Shown in pieces: positions 32,470 to 42,559 of a stretch of 64,000 nucleotides of DNA. Numbering within the stretch: the stretch's first letter is position 1; each line of letters starts with the position of its first letter. The position numbers and the translations under genes are program-made. Below the pieces are notes generated by a model that searched no databases, was not told the origin of the DNA, and worked only from the letters and a program-made list of their open reading frames with translations. This DNA comes from Nephrocerus scutellatus (lineage: Eukaryota; Arthropoda; Insecta; Diptera; Pipunculidae), in contig OX352761.1 in the NCBI GenBank assembly GCA_947095585.1, positions 66,419,823 through 66,483,822 on the forward strand. The letters run 5' to 3'.

Positions 32470-33437
32470 CCTAGGTCCTAACTCTGAGAATAAAAACAAC
32501 AACTACGACAGCAATGACTCGTCGACCATTACTGTGGACTACGTCCCTGCACAAGGCTCCAACGTGCCAAAATGCTTGGCCAACATGTCCACATCAACTA
32601 CCTCGGACTTAAGAGAAGGACTGTCAAGTCTAGACCTTGAGGACAAACAGAGGAAAAGACTGCACCTAAGTGTGGCGGCAAGGAAACGACTTACGTTCCT
32701 TAAATAATCGGAGCTCACCCACGACGAGGCACTAACTATGTACAAAACCAAAATTAAAGGCAGGAAAACTGACACAAAAATTAAACGAGTTCGACTCGAT
32801 CATGGACGCAGTAGCTGAGCTCCCACTCGATGGCATAAGCCCTTATTTCCTGGGCTGCAGACCAAAGAATGGGTGGCTATCAGTGAACTGCGCAGACAAA
32901 GACACGGCAACATGGCTCACCAAGACTACCCCAAGTCTAAAACCATGGCCAAATGCCAGTCTAAAGATTGTTGGAGAGGAAGAAATCCCATGTAATCTAT
33001 CTTCTACGTGTATCTTCCTCACAGCAGAAACGAACCGAATGAGAAAATTTGCAGGCGCCTAGTGGTCCAAAACAAAGAGCTAAGGAATGCGGATTGGAAG
33101 ATACTCTCAAGGAAAGACAGAGAAAAGGAGTATTTCCAATTGACCATCTCAGCCTCGCCAAAAATTGCTAAGAACCTTAAAGGCTCAAACTATAAAGTCT
33201 CTTAGGTCTGTCTATTTCAGACTCAAAAAAGACCACCAAAAGAAAAAAGAAGACGCGAAAGCGGTACCAGACAAGGTGCCACCAAAACCAGGGCAATCAA
33301 GTCTGTCAGAAAGACTAAGGAATCACTCAATGACAACTAACACTAAAACTACATCTACCAAACCAGACCAGACTAAACGGTCCGACAGAGCCTACCGAGA
33401 CCACGACAACACAGGGCCCTCAAGACAAGTCGGTTAG
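32470..33437 (+). pseudogene. ORF1 of LOA-clade LINE
   Basis: Three frames: 32802-33062 (DGISPYFLGCRPKNGWLSVNC; TWLTKTTPSLKPWPNASLKIVG), 33008-33205 (RRLVVQNKELRNADWKILSR) and 33165-33437 (basic tail with KKKEDAK, KPDQTKRSDR). The pattern matches the DUF4780 domain of arthropod LINE ORF1 proteins, thought to act as an RNA-binding chaperone. Frameshifts near 33040 and 33185. Upstream frames from 32470 are also ORF1-like but broken. Confidence 0.65.
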
Positions 33438-33454
33438 CCCGAAAATTATCCAAA

Positions 33455-34558
33455 ATGCTGAAGTGCGTGCAGATAAATCTGCATAGATCCAAGGCAGCCA
33501 CCGCCAACGTATGCCTGCTCTTCGTAGCTAAAAACTGGGACATAGCTCTCATCCAAGAGCCATGGACCAAAAACGACAAAATTTTGGGAATACCAAAAAA
33601 TATAGGTAAGTTGATTTACAGCAAAGGAAACGAAAGACCAAGGACAGCAATCCTATGTCGCCACTCGTTCAACATTTACTACCTAAATCAATTTATTTCC
33701 AGAGACCTACCCGCGATCTCCCTAGAGACGCCCAAAAACACCGGAAGCAAGAGCACCATCAATTTCGCCACTGCCTACTTCCCAGGCGAAGAAGAAGACC
33801 CCCATCCGGAAATAACACAGAGCTTTGCAGAATACTGCATAGCTCACAGACAGAGATTCGTGATCGTATGCGATGCAAATTCTCACCACACATTCTGGGG
33901 AAGCACCGACATAAACACAAGAGGTGAGCAACTGTTAAACTACTGCTTAACAAAAAATATTATTAAAAATAATGTGGGGAATGATGCAACCTTCATAAAC
34001 GCCATTTGGAGAGAGGTACTGGACCTTACCTTGTCAGACGCAGGAACGGCCAGTACGATCCAGAACTGGCATGTTATAAAAGAGGTATCATTCTCCGATC
34101 ACATGTATATCAGTTTCAACATCGAAACCCCTCACAGGGTTCAATCTGAAATAAGAACCCCTAAACATATTAACTCGCAAGTCTTTCAAGACACGCTCCA
34201 AGCTATCCTAACAGGTTTCAGTACCCCTAATAGATCAATTGCAGAATTAGAAAGCACTGCAAATGACCTTACCGAGGCAATCATGAATGCCTACCATACA
34301 AGCTGCCCCGCAGTACGAGTCAGAGGCACGAGAGATGTTCCATGGTGGAACCATGATCTCGAGGCCAAAAGAAGAGAGGTCAGAATACTTTTTAACAAGG
34401 CCAAACGGTCAAACAACCGGACAGCCTATCGAACCTCCCTTACCAGATACAACGCTGCAATAAGAAACCGCAAAAGGAACAGTTGGAGAGAATTTTGTGA
34501 AAGTATTGACAAACTACCAACAGCATGTCTCTCACAAAGCTCTCTTCCTCGACCATAA
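33455..34558 (+). CDS. endonuclease part of ORF2 (LOA-clade LINE)
   Basis: 367 residues. It opens with MLKCVQINLHRSKAATANVC, an apurinic-endonuclease fold start (QINLHRS). IALIQEPW follows at about residue 33, and the later catalytic blocks are VIVCDANSHHTFWGS (about 135-150) and SFSDHMYISFN (about 210-220) with the usual D-x-N and S-D-H. It then continues into the linker before the reverse transcriptase (WWNHDLEAKRREVR). The frame ends by a shift near 34510, and the next frame (34497) carries on. It nicks target DNA to start reverse transcription. Confidence 0.8.
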   Translation: MLKCVQINLHRSKAATANVCLLFVAKNWDIALIQEPWTKNDKILGIPKNIGKLIYSKGNERPRTAILCRHSFNIYYLNQFISRDLPAISLETPKNTGSKSTINFATAYFPGEEEDPHPEITQSFAEYCIAHRQRFVIVCDANSHHTFWGSTDINTRGEQLLNYCLTKNIIKNNVGNDATFINAIWREVLDLTLSDAGTASTIQNWHVIKEVSFSDHMYISFNIETPHRVQSEIRTPKHINSQVFQDTLQAILTGFSTPNRSIAELESTANDLTEAIMNAYHTSCPAVRVRGTRDVPWWNHDLEAKRREVRILFNKAKRSNNRTAYRTSLTRYNAAIRNRKRNSWREFCESIDKLPTACLSQSSLPRP

Positions 34559-35732
34559 AAACCCACTCGGATCAGTCAAAAAACCAAACGGTGAATTGAC
34601 ATCCAACAGACTAGAAACTCTTGACTGCCTAATAAAAAGTAATTTCCCCAACTGCCCCCAACTTGGTTGCCTAGTACCAAGAAGATACCCGATACTCCTA
34701 CAACGTGGCTTGTACCTATTAGAATTTCTACTCGTAAAACTTTACAAATCCAGCTATAGCCTAGAATACGTACCAAGGTGCTGGAGAGATATACGAGTGA
34801 TTTTCTTACCAAAGGTAGGGGAGAAATCCCCCGAGTATAAAAGGTCTTACAGGCCTATCAGCCTTACATCATTTATTCTCAAAGCCATGGATAAAATGTT
34901 AGGTCTCTACATAAGATCTAATATACTCCAATCAAATCCACTTAACCCCAGCCAACACGCATATCAATCTGGAAAATCAACAGAAACTGCACTCCACGAG
35001 CTGACAACTGAAATTAAAGACACACTCCGAAGCAAGGAGACGTTACTATGCGCCTTCATCGACATCCAGGGCGCTTTCGACAACATCAACTTCGAAGTAA
35101 TTCAAGCACAAGCTAGAACAAGGAGACTGGACTCATCTATTATAGGATGGGTAATGTGCATGCTAAGGGGTAGGAAAATTCAGGCCTCATTCGGTGTCGA
35201 AACCATCACAATAGCGGCAACAAGAGGCTGCCCACAAGGAGGCGTTTTATCACCACTCTTGTGGCTACTGGTGATGGATCAGCTGCTCGACAGGCTTAAA
35301 AATAATCTTATCACAAATATTGGCTATGCGGATGATCTAGTCCTAATGGTTCGAGGTAAATTCGAAAGCACGATAACAGAGCGCATGCAATTAGCTCTCA
35401 AAATAGTAAACGAATGGTGCCGGGAGGTAGACCTAAGTGTCAATCCAGATAAAATAGTATGCACCGTTTTCACAAAAAGAAAGAGAAAAACTCTTCCCGC
35501 CCTAAGATTCCAAGGCAAAATACTCCAAATATTGCCTGAAGCAAAATACTTGGGGGTAATGATTGACCAAAAACTAATATGGAACTCCCATATATCATAC
35601 ATCAACAACAAAGCTAACAAAGCTTACTTCACTTGCCAACGCATGTTTAGTAAAACGTGGGGAGTAAACCCGCAAGTTACTCTATGGCTATACCAAAGCA
35701 TTATCGACCCAAGCTCACTTACGCAGCCCTGA
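34497..35732 (+). CDS. reverse transcriptase part of ORF2 (LOA-clade LINE)
   Basis: 411 residues with all main blocks: VIFLPKVGEKSPEYKRSYRPISL (about residue 103), LLCAFIDIQGAFDNINFEVI (about 185, first Asp), RGCPQGGVLSPLLWLLVMDQLL (about 246), IGYADDLVLMVRG (about 278, catalytic pair) and AKYLGVMIDQKLIW (about 350). It overlaps the endonuclease frame by 62 bp in another phase, so one frameshift splits an originally single ORF2. Part of the linker before the RT appears to be deleted near 34620-34690. Confidence 0.82.
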   Translation: MKVLTNYQQHVSHKALFLDHKNPLGSVKKPNGELTSNRLETLDCLIKSNFPNCPQLGCLVPRRYPILLQRGLYLLEFLLVKLYKSSYSLEYVPRCWRDIRVIFLPKVGEKSPEYKRSYRPISLTSFILKAMDKMLGLYIRSNILQSNPLNPSQHAYQSGKSTETALHELTTEIKDTLRSKETLLCAFIDIQGAFDNINFEVIQAQARTRRLDSSIIGWVMCMLRGRKIQASFGVETITIAATRGCPQGGVLSPLLWLLVMDQLLDRLKNNLITNIGYADDLVLMVRGKFESTITERMQLALKIVNEWCREVDLSVNPDKIVCTVFTKRKRKTLPALRFQGKILQILPEAKYLGVMIDQKLIWNSHISYINNKANKAYFTCQRMFSKTWGVNPQVTLWLYQSIIDPSSLTQP

Positions 35733-36350
35733 TGTGGTGGCCAAAAACAGAGCAGATGAAAACACGCTCAAAACTCAGTAATATTCAAAGACTACTATGT
35801 CTTAATGCAACGGGAGCCATCAAGACCTGCCCAACAGCAGCACTAGAAAAACTACTAGGACTCACACCTCTTCACTTACACATAAAAAGCGAAGCGGGTG
35901 CAAGAGTCATTTCACTCTAGGTAACTAACTAACTCAAAGTCAATAGACCAGGACATACAAGCATCATCGCCAAAATCAATTTGGGAAGCGAGTCGTCCTC
36001 CAATCAGAATCAATGATAAAAACAACTAATTTCCAAAGGAACTTTTCAATAAGTGTACCGGGCCGTTATAAAGTTGAAAATATCATAAACAACCACCCCA
36101 GTCATGCATCTATCTGGTACACAGATGGATCCAAATCAAACTCAGGAACAGGGGCAGGGGTATTCGGACCCAGGCTCAAATTACGTATACCCCTAGTAAA
36201 ATCCCCAACCGTTTTCCAGGCAGAAACAACAGCATTACAAGCCTGCACACTATGCATAAAAAGAAAATATAGAAATATAGAACCGAGATCTATATGATAT
36301 ATTGGCAGATATATTGGCATTTATAAGAGGACTAAGCCACCACATAATGT
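35657..36350 (+). pseudogene. ORF2 C-terminus with RNase H fragment (LOA-clade LINE)
   Basis: Frame 35657-35920 carries the post-RT region (LTYAALMWWPKTEQMKTRSKL; ALEKLLGLTPLHLHIK). Frame 36013-36297 has the RNase H start IWYTDGSKSNSGTGAGVFG and FQAETTALQACTLC, containing the first catalytic Asp and the Glu. The remaining RNase H is lost. Frameshifts near 35700 and 35925. Confidence 0.72.
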
Positions 36351-36446
36351 GGTAGACATCTGGGACGTACACTAGACTTTAAGGTCGCAGTGCACAAGAC
36401 TTTCCAGCCCACCAATAATAACAATAATATATGTATATTATAAGGG

Positions 36447-36719
36447 AAAACCTACAATGAAAATAAAACCCTTATATTATTCTAAAGTTTCATTATCACA
36501 TCTCATACAATAAAATAAGTTGTTATATAAGAGATTTCAATGTTTACAACAACCTATTAATTTGCTATATAACAATTTGCCTTCCCAGGTTCTAAAAAGT
36601 AGTGAGCAGATGATAAAAATGCGACTTTTATTAGACTCAAAATAAGTAATTTATTTATATATAAAAATTATTGTTCGTGGATATATAATCGCGCAACGCT
36701 TAAACAACAGGGCGAGGGC
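36447..36719. other. AT-rich spacer, nothing recognised
   Basis: Non-coding, no repeat beyond short A/T runs. Confidence 0.5.
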
Positions 36720-37900
36720 GATATTCACATCATATTTTTATTTGGTGCTCCGATATGTTTATCTCTTTTGAGCCCAGTAGGTGGCGCTAAAGTCGAGATG
36801 TCATCAGGCCTTAAAGACCTAAACCACTGGACGTAACGAACCTGTATTAACACCATGTGTTCGTGTGGTGCTCCTTTAAGTTCATGTTTTTTTGGACCCG
36901 ATAGGTGGCGTTGGAGTAGAGATACTCGTATATACTAAAATATGGATTGGTCTATTTGTGCATATAGTTGTTAAAGCATCACGCCTTAACCACTGGACAT
37001 ATTAAAGATATATTCACATCGTATCTTCGACAGATGCTTCTGAATGTTTAACTAATTTTGTACGTCCGGTTGGTGGCGCTGAAGTCTAGATATTTTTGAA
37101 AATGTTATACAACCTCATCACGTCTATACCACTGGACGTATTGAAGCCATATTAACACCAGAAGTTTGTGTATTGCTCTGATAAGCTTATTTTAGACCCG
37201 GTAGGTGGCATGGGCGCAGTGGCTCAGCTGAAAATCTCATGGCTACTGAGCAGAAGATTCGTGTTTCGAATCCCAATAACACCAAAAGTATTTTTTTACG
37301 GTGTCCCACCTCTCGCGAATGGGTGACAAACGTTCCGAAAGTAATAACTTGTCACGGAAAGCTTCTCAATTCCACGGTTCTGATCCGGCCTTAAATTGTA
37401 GGTCCCTTCCGTGTGTGTCCAAAAATATACATGCACAAAATAAATGGTCGCGAGAAGCTAGGCCTTGGACGGTCTGTCGCCCCGAATATTATAATTATTA
37501 GGTGGCGCTGAAATCGAGATGTCATCCGATATAAAATACGTTATCACGCCTAAACAAATGGGCGTACCAAAGCCATATTAATTTCATATGTTCATTTCGT
37601 GATCCTTTAAGTTTGACTTTTAGGTGGCGCTTAAGTTGAGATTTTGTTAAATGAGTGTTAGAGCAAACCTGAATCACTGGACATAGTGAAGCCAAATTTA
37701 CACCACATGTTCGGTATGTGATCTTAAATATATGTCTCTATTTTAAGTCTGATAGGTGGCGCTAAAGTCAAGAAATTTTTGAAAATGTGTATTTCTAATG
37801 TATAATAACATTCGTAATAAAGCCATATTAACAGTTTAGTTTTTTTGGACGCGGTAGGTGGCACTGTAGTTAAGATTTTTTTTAAAATATCATTCTATAT
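36720..37900 (+). repeat. tandem repeat with CTCF-like motif, about 7 units of 100-165 bp
   Basis: Units share TAGGTGGCGCTRAAGTCGAG, then a downstream block CCACTGGACGTA and ...GCCATATTAACACCA. Motif positions: 36779, 36903 (AGGTGGCGTT), 37071 (TGGTGGCGCT), 37203/37500 (split by a SINE), 37622, 37754 and 37856 (AGGTGGCACT). AGGTGGCGC is the core of the insect CTCF insulator-protein motif (established knowledge). Binding here is inference. Confidence 0.7.
37210..37498 (+). mobile_element. tRNA-derived SINE
   Basis: 289 bp flanked by the 8-bp duplication TAGGTGGC (37202-37209 and 37499-37506). The head has RNA polymerase III signals: A box TGGCTCAGCTG (37220-37230) and B box GTTTCGAATCC (37263-37273). 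The body is unrelated to tRNA and the end is AT-rich (ATTATAATTATT). It interrupts the fourth unit of the tandem repeat. It needs a LINE partner for movement. Confidence 0.82.
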
Positions 37901-38201
37901 ATAAGTTAACAGGAACAGTGGACTGGCAAATCGTTCACACGACCCAATATCCGTTCAATCCACCTAGCAGACAAAATACCTGGAATTGTTTGCGACGAAA
38001 CAACTAAGTAAGCATTAGCTTTGAGTGCAATGCTTTTTCTGACCTTTTAAATTATAAGTAATAAATGCATGTGGAGTACCGAAATGTTTTTAGACTTAGT
38101 TTTTACCTTGTAACTTGTACTCATTAATTTAATAATAAAGAATAGGCAGTACGTCTAAAATTATATTTTTTTTTAGAAAAGTAAACTTATTTTTCATTAA
38201 C
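37900..38201 (+). repeat. probable LTR end of a gypsy-type element
   Basis: Sequence upstream of a clear primer site (38202), with AATAAAGAATAGG near 38140. The LTR left border was not found. No second LTR is in the window. Confidence 0.5.
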
Positions 38202-38218
38202 TGGCGCCAGGCAGGGAC
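38202..38218 (+). promoter_or_regulatory. primer-binding site
   Basis: TGGCGCCAGGCAGGGAC after CATTAAC. It resembles the primer sites of the gypsy-type elements at 20687, 39681 and 61541 (TGGCGCCCGAGCAGGGAC) with small changes. Confidence 0.7.
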
Positions 38219-38249
38219 CGTGAAGTTAACCGTTGAGTTTTTTAACAAA

Positions 38250-38505
38250 GTGAACACCAAGCCACAAAATAAGTGCTAGTGCGTGAAGTGCACACCAAGC
38301 CACAAAATTAGTGCTAGTTCGTGAAGTGGACACGAAGCCACAAAATTATTGCAAGTTCGTGAAGTGGACACCAAGCCACAAATATAGTGCTAGTGCGCAA
38401 AGTGGACAACAAGCCACATAAAAATTGCAAGTACAACATAGTACGAAAATAGTGCGACAAATTGGACACCAGGCCAAAAGAAGTAAAACGTGGACATCAA
38501 GCCAC
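38250..38505 (+). repeat. 38-bp leader repeats with conserved hairpin
   Basis: Five units at exactly 38-bp spacing (38250, 38288, 38326, 38364, 38402) and two more at 38462 and 38490. Each can form GTGG-ACACCAAG-CCAC. At 38462 the stem is TTGG/CCAA, a compensated change; the first two units have one mismatch next to the loop. The loop varies only slightly (ACAYCAAG). Located right after the primer site, so in the leader RNA of the element. Confidence 0.75.
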
Positions 38506-38639
38506 GAGACTGAACAGTCTTTGTGTAGAGGAAAAGAGACCCCGAGTAGTCCAGGATCATAAGGACAAAAAGGAGTTCAGGATAGAGAGCAGCCGCTCCA
38601 ACCAACAATCATGTTTCAACACCCTATATCGTTATGAAA

Positions 38640-38884
38640 AAACAAGTAGCTATATTTTTGTAAGTCAATTAATTCAATTTGATCTTGTTATAATTAATAA
38701 CACTTATATTTTTTTAAATCAACCAAGTCAATATAACTTTATTAATAACACTTATGTTTTTATAAATTTTTTTTATAAATCAACCAAGTCAAACTTATCA
38801 TTAATAACATTCATATTTTTAAAAATCAACAAATTCAACTAAGTTTTAGTCTCGTTATCATTAACAACATCCATATTTTTAAAT
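38640..38884. repeat. AT-rich tandem repeat, about 4 units
   Basis: Repeated block of the type CATTAATAACACTTATATTT...AAATCAACCAAGTCAA, 45-65 bp per unit, with variable T runs. The long frame across it is a repeat artefact. Confidence 0.65.
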
Positions 38885-39608
38885 TCTCTATATTAAGTTC
38901 ACGTGCCCGTGTGTTTGTTTGTTTGTTTTTCGTGGAGTCTTGCAATCAAATTTTAACCCACTTCCCAAAGTCAGATTTTATTGAAACTTGGCACACATAT
39001 CTCTGTAGACAACACTTTCTATTAAAATTGTTGGTCCTCGGGGTCGGGGGGCTCCCACACAAATATTTTACAAAATTTACCCGATTTTCTTAAAATTTTA
39101 TATACATGTGTATCTCCGATGGACAACCCTTTTTGTAAACATTTTGGAGACCCAGTGCCCCAGGGTCGTGAGTCCCCATACACATTTTTTTTAAAAATTA
39201 AGCCTGTTTTCTTCATGTTTTGTACACATGTGTACCTCCGATGGACAAAACTTTTTGTAAAATTTTTGGAGTGATCGGGCCCTGAGGTCCGAGGGGTGCC
39301 CATATAAATTTTTTAAAAATAAGTCCTTTTTTGAAATCTTAACCACATATCTATTTCCAATGGACAAAACTTTTGTTAAATTTTTGGAGTGAACGGGCCC
39401 TGAGGACCGAGAGGTGCCCACATGGGTATCTCCGATGGACAAAACTTTTTGTAAAAATTTTGAAGTAAAGGGGCTCTATATTTCTAAACATTATGGAGTC
39501 CCCGGGCCCCGGGGTCGTGGGGCACCATACACATTTTTAAAAAAATTAAAATTAATTAAAATTAAAAAAAATTAAATTTATACAAATCCGATGTGCAACA
39601 CTTTGACA
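38885..39608 (+). repeat. dispersed repeat, copy B, with (GTTT)n and 120-bp units
   Basis: Starts TCTCTATATTAAGTTCACG, then (TGTT)n at 38911-38928, then units of about 120 bp anchored on GATGGACAA (39118, 39240, 39359, 39434). Each has ACACATGTGTAT, CTTTTTGTAAAA and a GGGCCC..GGGTCG..GG block. The TC start recalls a Helitron end, but no matching 3' end was found. Confidence 0.7.
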
Positions 39609-39763
39609 GTGTGTAAACCCAGCCGGTTTTGACTATCTTGGCTTATTTGGTTTTCTTCGCTTGTTATTTTTTTTCCAGAGTCCCTGCTCGGGCGCCAATT
39701 GCAACGAGGTTTTTCCCAGCCGGGGTATCCTCAGAGTGACCAGGGTTCTTTTTATATTATCTT
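39609..39763 (-). mobile_element. gypsy-type LTR end with primer site and leader
   Basis: On the minus strand the LTR ends ...CCTCGTTGCA (39700). The primer site TGGCGCCCGAGCAGGGA (39697-39681) and a leader running to about 39609 follow. The LTR is cut at 39763 by dispersed repeat copy C. Related to the LTR at 20706. Confidence 0.7.
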
Positions 39764-40236
39764 TCTCTATATTAACTTCGCCTTCCCGTGTGTTTGTTTG
39801 TTTGTTTGTCGTGGAATCTTGCGATAAATTTTTAACCCATTCCCAAAGCTCGATTTCATTGAAATTTTGCACACATGTGTATTTCCGATGACAATACTTT
39901 CTATTAAAAATTCGGGACTCACGGGCATAAGGGCCTGGGCCCTATACAAATTTTTTTAAAAAAATTAACCCGATTTTCTTAACATTTTATGCATGTGTGT
40001 ATCTCCGATGAACAACACTTTTTATAAAAATTTGGAGAACCCCGATCGTGGGGCCCCATGCAAGTTTTTTAAAAAATTAACCCGATTTTCTTAAAACTTT
40101 ATATACATGTTTTTACGGACGGAAAACACTTTTTGTAAAAATTTTGGAGTGGTCGGGCCTCGGGGTTGGTGGCCCCAACTAAGTTTTTTAAAAATTACCC
40201 GATTTTCGTTAAATTTTACACACATGTGTATCTCTG
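39764..40236 (+). repeat. dispersed repeat, copy C
   Basis: Starts TCTCTATATTAACTTCGCC, (TGTT)n, then units like copy B (CCGATTTTCTTAAMWTTTTA, ACACATGTGTAT). It interrupts the gypsy-type LTR. Confidence 0.7.
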
Positions 40237-41264
40237 TCCAAACAGCGGAGTCCTAGAAATCTCGCAAAAGATTGCCACAGTTGCCTAAACAGTCAGCATT
40301 GCCAGAAGTCGTCCACAAAAGTTCAACAATCATCATTGTTGTGGAGAACTTCCGTCACTAGAAGATAACAGCAGCCAGAAAACCCGTCGCTTAGAACCAA
40401 AGCAGCTTCTAGGAATCATCACCTTCGCCAGAGCCATTAACTTAATCAAAAGCTGTCAAAGATGCCACAGATGCCAAAGTCGTCTGGAACCTCACAGTAC
40501 CTACCGCCACCAATAATTAGCGCAGTCACTAAAAGACTCGGAACGACAGGAACCAGCATGATTACCAAAACACCCGATGAAGTAGTGGACTTCGTCTCAC
40601 CCGTTATTTCAAAGCTGAGGTTAAATTCCTCCAACCCACACATGTGAAAGTACACATCGCAGGATCGGGCGACTGCAGAGAAATCCACCAGAAACAGTCC
40701 AGAAACATGTTCAGATGCACAGAAAATGCAACAAATTCTCGAAACAAGTTTCAACACACAACAAGGCAACATTTTGTTCACGGCCCTCGTGACCAAGATC
40801 GGAAGGTGTGAGGAGTCAATTCGGCAACGAATTCACTGCACACGAATTTGTTTATCCTATCTGTAATAATAAATAATAATAACTAAATATTACAACAAAA
40901 TCATTTGTTACACCGCGGTCGACACTCAAAATATGCCGACAGCATTTCCACGTAATTGTTAATACTGAGTAGCCGTGCTCACTAATGAAACCACCACAAT
41001 GCACCTCCAGAAGAGTGAAGGGGACGACGCGTATGACGACACGAGTCAGTAGACTCTGCACGCATTCAGGAGCACAGAAGATTAGGCGGACGCTGTAAGG
41101 AAGGAGACGCGGACACAACACCAACAATCACCAAATAACACAAATACAAGGGCAGAAGTTATGGTGATCGAAACCAACTGATGACTTCAATGACCGAGGA
41201 TCGTTGACAATAAAACGATTTATGCACCCTTTCCTTTTTTAAGAAAACAAAGATTTGAATTCAG
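40237..41264. other. region without recognised gene
   Basis: Several frames of 60-115 residues on both strands, but none with family features. The plus-strand stretch around 40460-40860 (PQMPKSSGTSQYLPPPIISA) has coding-like composition and could be gag debris of the neighbouring LTR elements. I cannot support that further. Confidence 0.35.
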
Positions 41265-41355
41265 AGTTCCTAAAAAAATCTTTTATTGTTACGACCCTTC
41301 ATATAAAAAGAACTGTGGTCTTACTGAAGATACCCAGGCAGGAAAAACCTCGTTA
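41265..41355 (+). mobile_element. gypsy-type LTR end, opposite orientation to 39700
   Basis: Plus-strand TTATTGTTACGACCC...AACCTCGTTACA, the same LTR end as at 39700-39763 but inverted. No primer site follows, so it is a fragment. Confidence 0.6.
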
Positions 41356-42559
41356 CAACTTAGTCTTAGTTTGCGTGTCTGATTTAATTTAAAATTTATT
41401 GAATCGCACCGGAGCATTTGTAAATTTTTGCTTTCTCGCACTTCCTCGAATAAAATATTTAAATATGTGCTAAAAATAACTGCTTTTGGATTTCCCAGAA
41501 TTTTTCCGCTGCGTAGTCATCTTGGTGATAGGTATTGATTTGTATTGCTTACGGGTGTATTTTCTGCTAGCGTTGATTCTTCCTTGCTCTTCGTGGATTA
41601 AACTTCTTTAGACAGCATGCATTTTTGTATATCCCTGAAACCAGCCGTAATCTCGGGTTTGAAGAAATTTGTTTTTTAGAATCAAGGATTTTCAAGCCTT
41701 CATTGATCTCTACCGGCTTCGCCAAATTTTGATTTGGCGCCCTCTTAACATGTTAATTGTATGTAGAAGTGTACACATATGTGTAGCCTGGCAGGAATAG
41801 TCTACGTAAATGTAGTGTAAGTAATGGAATATTCTAGGACTGGCAGGATCGCCATGTATTAAAAGTATTATTCTTGGTCCTATACTAGTTGTGTGGATGA
41901 CTGGCACTACTTTGCTACAAATGCTGACTTCGTACGGCGAGTTGCCTAATTAAGGAATACCCAAAATCAAGTTTGTCAGATAGCACGAGGGATAATGGTA
42001 GTCCTTTTATTAGAAGTCTCGTTGTTTCGTGCACCAAAGGTGGGAACTCAGTTGAAGAATCCTATATAGAGAATTTCCCAGTGAATCCGGCTCGAAAGCC
42101 AAATAAAAACCCTGTTGTTTCCGCTTTCAAGATCCTAAGCTAAGTCAGATTTATTCAAAAATTGTTTCACTTTTTATAGCAATCCGAAAACTCAAATATA
42201 TATGGATAATACGGATATAATTCAAATATCTACAAATACATACAAGTCTATATCGATACCCGACCCGATATCCCATATCGAGCTTGTTCACCATTATTGC
42301 ATTCTAGTGGGGTAATACTTTAAGTGCTTTGGATCGTTTGCCTATATTGTTGATTTGACATGTTTGACATTTGACCATAGGCAACCGACCTCATTCTTTT
42401 ATACATATTTTTATATGCATGGTGATGGTGAATAACTGAACGAACGACCAGTGCTCACTTGCCTCTAATGTTTAGTGGACACAACTTTGTTGGGATCATC
42501 ACTAGTTTTGTTTTGGGGCTTGCACATGAAACAAAAGGAAACCACAAAGAATCATTGAA
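41356..42559. other. non-coding DNA, nothing recognised
   Basis: No convincing frame or repeat. TTTGGCGCCCTC near 41730 looks like a primer-site core, but the surroundings do not support an LTR. Confidence 0.5.

Larger units (their letters stand above)
32058..36426 (+). mobile_element. LOA-clade LINE
   Basis: A 4.4-kb non-LTR element: 5' UTR, ORF1 (about 32470-33437), ORF2 with APE endonuclease (33455), reverse transcriptase (34590-35730) and an RNase H start (36013-36297). ATATATGTATAT...TATAAGGG stands on both sides (32031-32057 and 36427-36446) and looks like a target duplication of about 20 bp with a slipped TA run. RNase H plus the endonuclease and RT style point to LOA or a close I-group relative. 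The 3' end is shortened: RNase H breaks off after about 95 residues and only about 130 bp follow. Confidence 0.78.

Noticed and set aside
37210..37280. tRNA gene
   Set aside because: A and B boxes are present, but the cloverleaf stems do not close and the sequence goes on as a 289-bp unit with target duplication, so it is a SINE head.
38462..38842. 126-residue frame downstream of the leader hairpins
   Set aside because: It runs through an AT-rich tandem repeat and has no gag-like features. It is a chance frame.
40446..41127. Minus-strand frames with hydrophobic stretches
   Set aside because: No domain, no conservation evidence, and overlap with a better coding-like plus-strand frame. Not supported.
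41720..41800. LTR primer site at TTTGGCGCCCTC
   Set aside because: No LTR end or leader could be recognised around it.
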